Positions 61,856 through 64,000 of a DNA stretch of 64,000 bases are shown one piece after another. Numbering within the stretch: position 1 is the stretch's first letter; each line of letters begins with the position of its first letter. Under the pieces are notes generated by a model. It saw only the letters and a list, made by a program, of their open reading frames with translations, ran no database searches and had not been told where the DNA came from. Origin of the DNA: Buttiauxella sp049686335 (GTDB lineage Bacteria; Pseudomonadota; Gammaproteobacteria; Enterobacterales; Enterobacteriaceae); the NCBI RefSeq assembly GCF_049686335.1, contig NZ_JBAVHX010000029.1, positions 60,028 through 124,027 of the forward strand. The letters run 5' to 3'. The position numbers and the translations under genes are program-made.

Positions 61856-62458
61856 ATGGTCCTGGTTACTCGTCCAGCCCCTGACTTTACAGCTGCAGCC
61901 GTTCTCGGCAGTGGCGAAATCGTTGAAAACTTCAACTTCAAAGCACACACCAATGGTAAAACCACCGTTGTGTTCTTCTGGCCAATGGACTTCACTTTCG
62001 TATGCCCGTCTGAACTGATCGCGTTCGACAAGCGTTACGAAGAATTCCAGAAACGTGGCGTAGAAGTCGTTGGTGTATCTTTTGACTCCGAGTTCGTTCA
62101 CAACGCATGGCGTAAAACCCCTGTTGAAAACGGCGGCATCGGTGAAGTGAAATACGCGATGGTTGCTGACATTAAGCGTGAAATTCAGAAAGCTTATGGC
62201 ATCGAACATCCAGACGCAGGCGTTGCTCTGCGTGGTTCTTTCCTGATCGACAAAGCCGGTATCGTGCGTCACCAGGTTGTTAACGACCTGCCGCTGGGCC
62301 GTAACGTTGATGAAATGCTGCGTATGGTTGATGCGCTGCAATTCCACGAAGAGCACGGCGAAGTGTGTCCAGCCCAGTGGGAAAAAGGTAAAGAAGGCAT
62401 GAACGCGTCTCCAGACGGCGTTGCTAAATACCTGAGCGAAAACGTTTCTAGCCTGTAA
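61856..62458 (+). CDS. 2-Cys peroxiredoxin (AhpC/TSA family)
   Basis: This 200-residue enzyme reduces hydrogen peroxide and organic peroxides. The peroxidatic Cys is in FTFVCPSELIAF (about 51) and the resolving Cys in HGEVCPAQW (about 171). The GGIG loop occurs (NGGIGEVKY), but the C-terminus ends KYLSENVSSL, with YL in place of the YF of overoxidation-sensitive enzymes. It is a paralogue-type typical 2-Cys enzyme like the Salmonella gene after acpH, absent here in E. coli K-12. No reductase gene is adjacent. Confidence 0.93.
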   Translation: MVLVTRPAPDFTAAAVLGSGEIVENFNFKAHTNGKTTVVFFWPMDFTFVCPSELIAFDKRYEEFQKRGVEVVGVSFDSEFVHNAWRKTPVENGGIGEVKYAMVADIKREIQKAYGIEHPDAGVALRGSFLIDKAGIVRHQVVNDLPLGRNVDEMLRMVDALQFHEEHGEVCPAQWEKGKEGMNASPDGVAKYLSENVSSL

Positions 62459-62476
62459 TCGGTAAACGTTTTTGAC

Positions 62477-62503
62477 AAAAAGGCCGCGCAAGCGGCCTTT
62501 TTT
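62477..62503 (+). terminator. Terminator of the peroxiredoxin gene
   Basis: AAAGGCCGC, loop GCAA, and GCGGCCTTT followed by TTTT form a strong intrinsic terminator 20 bases after the stop. Confidence 0.92.
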
Positions 62504-62578
62504 AATGAATTTATATGTCTGGAATGTTTAGCAGTCTGGAAAAACTTGCCATCGAATATTAACCATTTCCAATGACTG

Positions 62579-62982
62579 TTACTTTGATACAGTGTAACTA
62601 TATCCAGATAGTTTTATCCCACTTTCAGTTTGATCAAATGAAAATTTTTCCGTTGCAAATTTATTAGAATATTAATAGTGATATGTAAGAACAACACTAG
62701 GCTTGCCTATTATATATAGTTATCATATTAGAATTAATCAGCTGGCTTTTTTTTAAACTGGCCTAACTCTGATTTTTCTGAACTCATAAATTCACTAAAT
62801 ACTTTCAGCGACGTGCTCTGCTGCATTTTCCCTGACAACTCATGATAGATATTATCGAACAATCCCTTTTCATACATAACTCTAAATTCTTCAACCTTCT
62901 CCTTAGCTATTTCAGACATATTATAATCTGTACAGCCTATTAGGAAGAAGACCGCAATAAAAAAGCCATCAAATTTTTTCAT
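62579..62982 (-). pseudogene. Decayed small lipoprotein gene
   Basis: The first 82 codons (62982 to 62734) read a lipoprotein: signal MKKFDGFFIAVFFLIGC with lipobox LIGC, then helical EKVEEFRVMYEKGLFDNIYHEL and MSSEKSELGQFKKKPAD. Beyond the stop, another frame (stop at 62579-62581) reads SVVLTYHY, a stop codon, then YSNKFATEKFSFDQTESGI and KLSGYSYTVSK. That is the kind of C-terminal beta strand ending seen in short DUF4019/DUF3887-like lipoproteins. At least one frameshift and one stop separate the parts, with an A8 tract at the first break. The family link is from memory of such proteins. The truncated N-terminal part could still be expressed. Confidence 0.6.
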
Positions 62983-63010
62983 AATTATCCAACATGATCA
63001 GTAATTAAAG

Positions 63011-63235
63011 CTAGCGTTTATAATGAATATCCGATTCATCGTCATAATGCTGGCTCTGCATACGGATGGATAGATACAGCCGCTGCGGATTGCTGCCGCC
63101 CACCAGGTTGCCATACACGTCATAGCGATAGATTAAAGTCTGATCTTCCATCATACGCTTATCAGGTAGCGCCGGGTGGGCCATATCGCGTAGGAGCCTA
63201 CCTCTAGAGCTATGACCACTTCTCGCCCCATTCAT
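63011..63235 (-). pseudogene. Internally deleted rhs fragment
   Basis: The frame contains LIYRYDVYGNLVGG, an YD-repeat (about 63099-63131), joined after a few residues to QRLYLSIRMQSQHYDDESD and IHYKR. These resemble the Rhs core end that normally reads YYDxESGLHYNRYRYYDP. In a full Rhs protein the two parts are separated by roughly 100 residues or more, so there is an internal deletion. A TAG stops it just where the conserved core would continue. The N-terminal 25 codons have no Rhs look and overlap another remnant. Confidence 0.7.
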
Positions 63236-63412
63236 TCTTCTTATTGATGATGGCAGGGTCGCTGTACATTATATCTCTTCCTTTTAAGTCAACGGACATC
63301 TACAGGTCTATTATGTAATCCACCGACATTAGCATTCATTTCCATGCTAAACATCATCGATGTCATCAGAAATACTACTCGCTAAAAGAAGCCCTTTCGC
63401 CCCAGATGTCAT
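63210..63412 (-). pseudogene. Frameshifted remnant of an unknown gene
   Basis: Three short frames follow each other on the minus strand with overlapping ends. MTSGAKGLLLASSISDDIDDV starts at 63412. MMFSMEMNANVGGLHNRPVDVR starts about 60 bases later. The third starts at 63299 with MSVDLKGRDIMYSDPAII and ends NKKNEWGEKWS at a TAG at 63210. Read together they look like one C-terminal protein segment broken by two frameshifts. I do not recognise the family. It lies between the ankyrin gene and the rhs fragment. Confidence 0.45.
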
Positions 63413-63417
63413 CTATA

Positions 63418-64000
63418 TCAGTGCAAAGTCCATGGCTGATTCCATAACATCCAATTTGCACAATGATTTTCTGCCTTTCTTCCACTATTTACCCAGCGAA
63501 TTAATATTTTTTCAGCAAAAGAAAGACAATCTGGGATAAATTGGATAATTTCCTTTCTCTTATATATTAGGGCCACCTCACATGCAGTGCGCTTTCTCAT
63601 GTTTGGCGCTGTTGTTGATGGAACAGCCCCTTTCTCAAGAAGAAATTTAGCAAAATCAGTATTACCCTTCCAGATTGCCGTTAGTAACGCAGTATAATTT
63701 CCTGATAAATCAGTTGCGTTGATATTTGCTCCCCTCAAAAGTAAGAAAGAGGCTATTTTTTGGTGTTCTTCAGTACCATAATAAGCTGCGGCCATTAATG
63801 GTTGTTGTTTAAAATCCCCATTAACTCCATTTACATTTGTTTTTGCAACATCGACTAGAAAGCGAACAGCCTCAGTATTAGCTGCTCCCACTGCGACATC
63901 CAGAGCTTCATTTCTATCTGGAAGGGTGACAGCTTCACATTGTTTAACATCCTTAGCTTCACATCCCCCTCCGCTCAGACATCGTTCACAAAAAAACCAT
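63418..64000 (-). CDS. Ankyrin-repeat protein, N-terminus beyond the window
   Basis: The frame is open to the window edge; about 194 C-terminal residues are visible. The visible part starts with a Cys-rich stretch (WFFCERCLSGGGCEAKDVKQC). At least three ankyrin repeats follow (RNEALDVAVGAANTEAVRFLVD, QQPLMAAAYYGTEEHQKIASFL, YTALLTAIWKGNTDFAKFLLEKG) and a non-repeat tail follows them. A GTG within the frame at 63891 is not the real start, because coding similarity continues upstream. Such proteins often accompany Rhs or type VI secretion loci, and rhs debris lies next to it. The function is unknown. Confidence 0.75.
   Translation of the reverse strand, partial: WFFCERCLSGGGCEAKDVKQCEAVTLPDRNEALDVAVGAANTEAVRFLVDVAKTNVNGVNGDFKQQPLMAAAYYGTEEHQKIASFLLLRGANINATDLSGNYTALLTAIWKGNTDFAKFLLEKGAVPSTTAPNMRKRTACEVALIYKRKEIIQFIPDCLSFAEKILIRWVNSGRKAENHCANWMLWNQPWTLH

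Noticed and set aside
61841..62491. 216-codon minus-strand frame
   Set aside because: Antisense to the peroxiredoxin gene, whose catalytic motifs are unambiguous.

Overview
This 64 kb window is chromosomal DNA from a member of the Enterobacteriaceae. Nearly all of it is the conserved block that E. coli carries between pdeB/ybaA (near hha) and tsx/secDF/acpH. It is present here in the opposite orientation, with gene order almost unchanged. Protein similarity to E. coli is high but not identity. A cdsH gene beside decR, a peroxiredoxin gene after acpH, and ERIC and REP-type repeats point to a genus other than Escherichia. I cannot name the genus from this sequence alone.

Layout. (1) 1-6.7 kb is a variable edge: the end of an enolase-superfamily sugar-acid dehydratase gene, a GntR/UTRA regulator, pdeB, a scar of a deleted norVW operon, ybaA, a tandem GNAT gene, and a divergent pair of a YczE-like membrane protein and a MocR regulator. 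(2) 6.7-20.7 kb holds ffs (4.5S RNA), ybaZ, ybaY, tesB, the nitrogen module glnK-amtB with its sigma-54 promoter, mdlAB, decR/cdsH, cof, ybaE, queC, tesC and ybaV. (3) 20.8-30.5 kb is the protein quality-control cluster ppiD, hupB, lon, clpX, clpP, tig and bolA, with sigma-32 promoters before lon and clpP. (4) 30.8-39.7 kb holds yajG-ampG, the cytochrome bo3 operon cyoABCDE and yajR. (5) 39.9-52.9 kb holds yajQ, panE-yajL, thiI, xseB-ispA-dxs, yajO, pgpA, thiL, nusB, ribE, ribD, nrdR and yajI. These serve isoprenoid, thiamine, riboflavin and pantothenate synthesis and ribonucleotide reductase control. (6) 53.2-62.5 kb holds tsx, a VOC protein with a YafY-like WYL regulator, secF-secD-yajC-tgt-queA, acpH and a 2-Cys peroxiredoxin. 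(7) 62.5-64 kb is AT-rich accessory DNA: a decayed lipoprotein gene, an internally deleted rhs fragment, a frameshifted unknown gene and an ankyrin-repeat gene cut by the window edge.

The most interesting signals are not intact new genes. ERIC elements sit inside the predicted 5' leaders of lon and tig, and an ERIC relic lies upstream of thiL. A family of CCCTCACCC/GAGAGGG hairpin arrays occupies four convergent gene junctions and nothing else; the spacers are uniform within an array and different between arrays. A norV-norW deletion scar lies between pdeB and ybaA, an apparent Rhs effector/immunity graveyard lies at the right edge, and a perfect palindrome precedes the VOC/WYL operon. I did not find a complete, clearly undescribed multi-gene system. 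The closest candidates are the YczE/MocR pair and the Rhs/ankyrin edge, which would need sequence beyond 64 kb.
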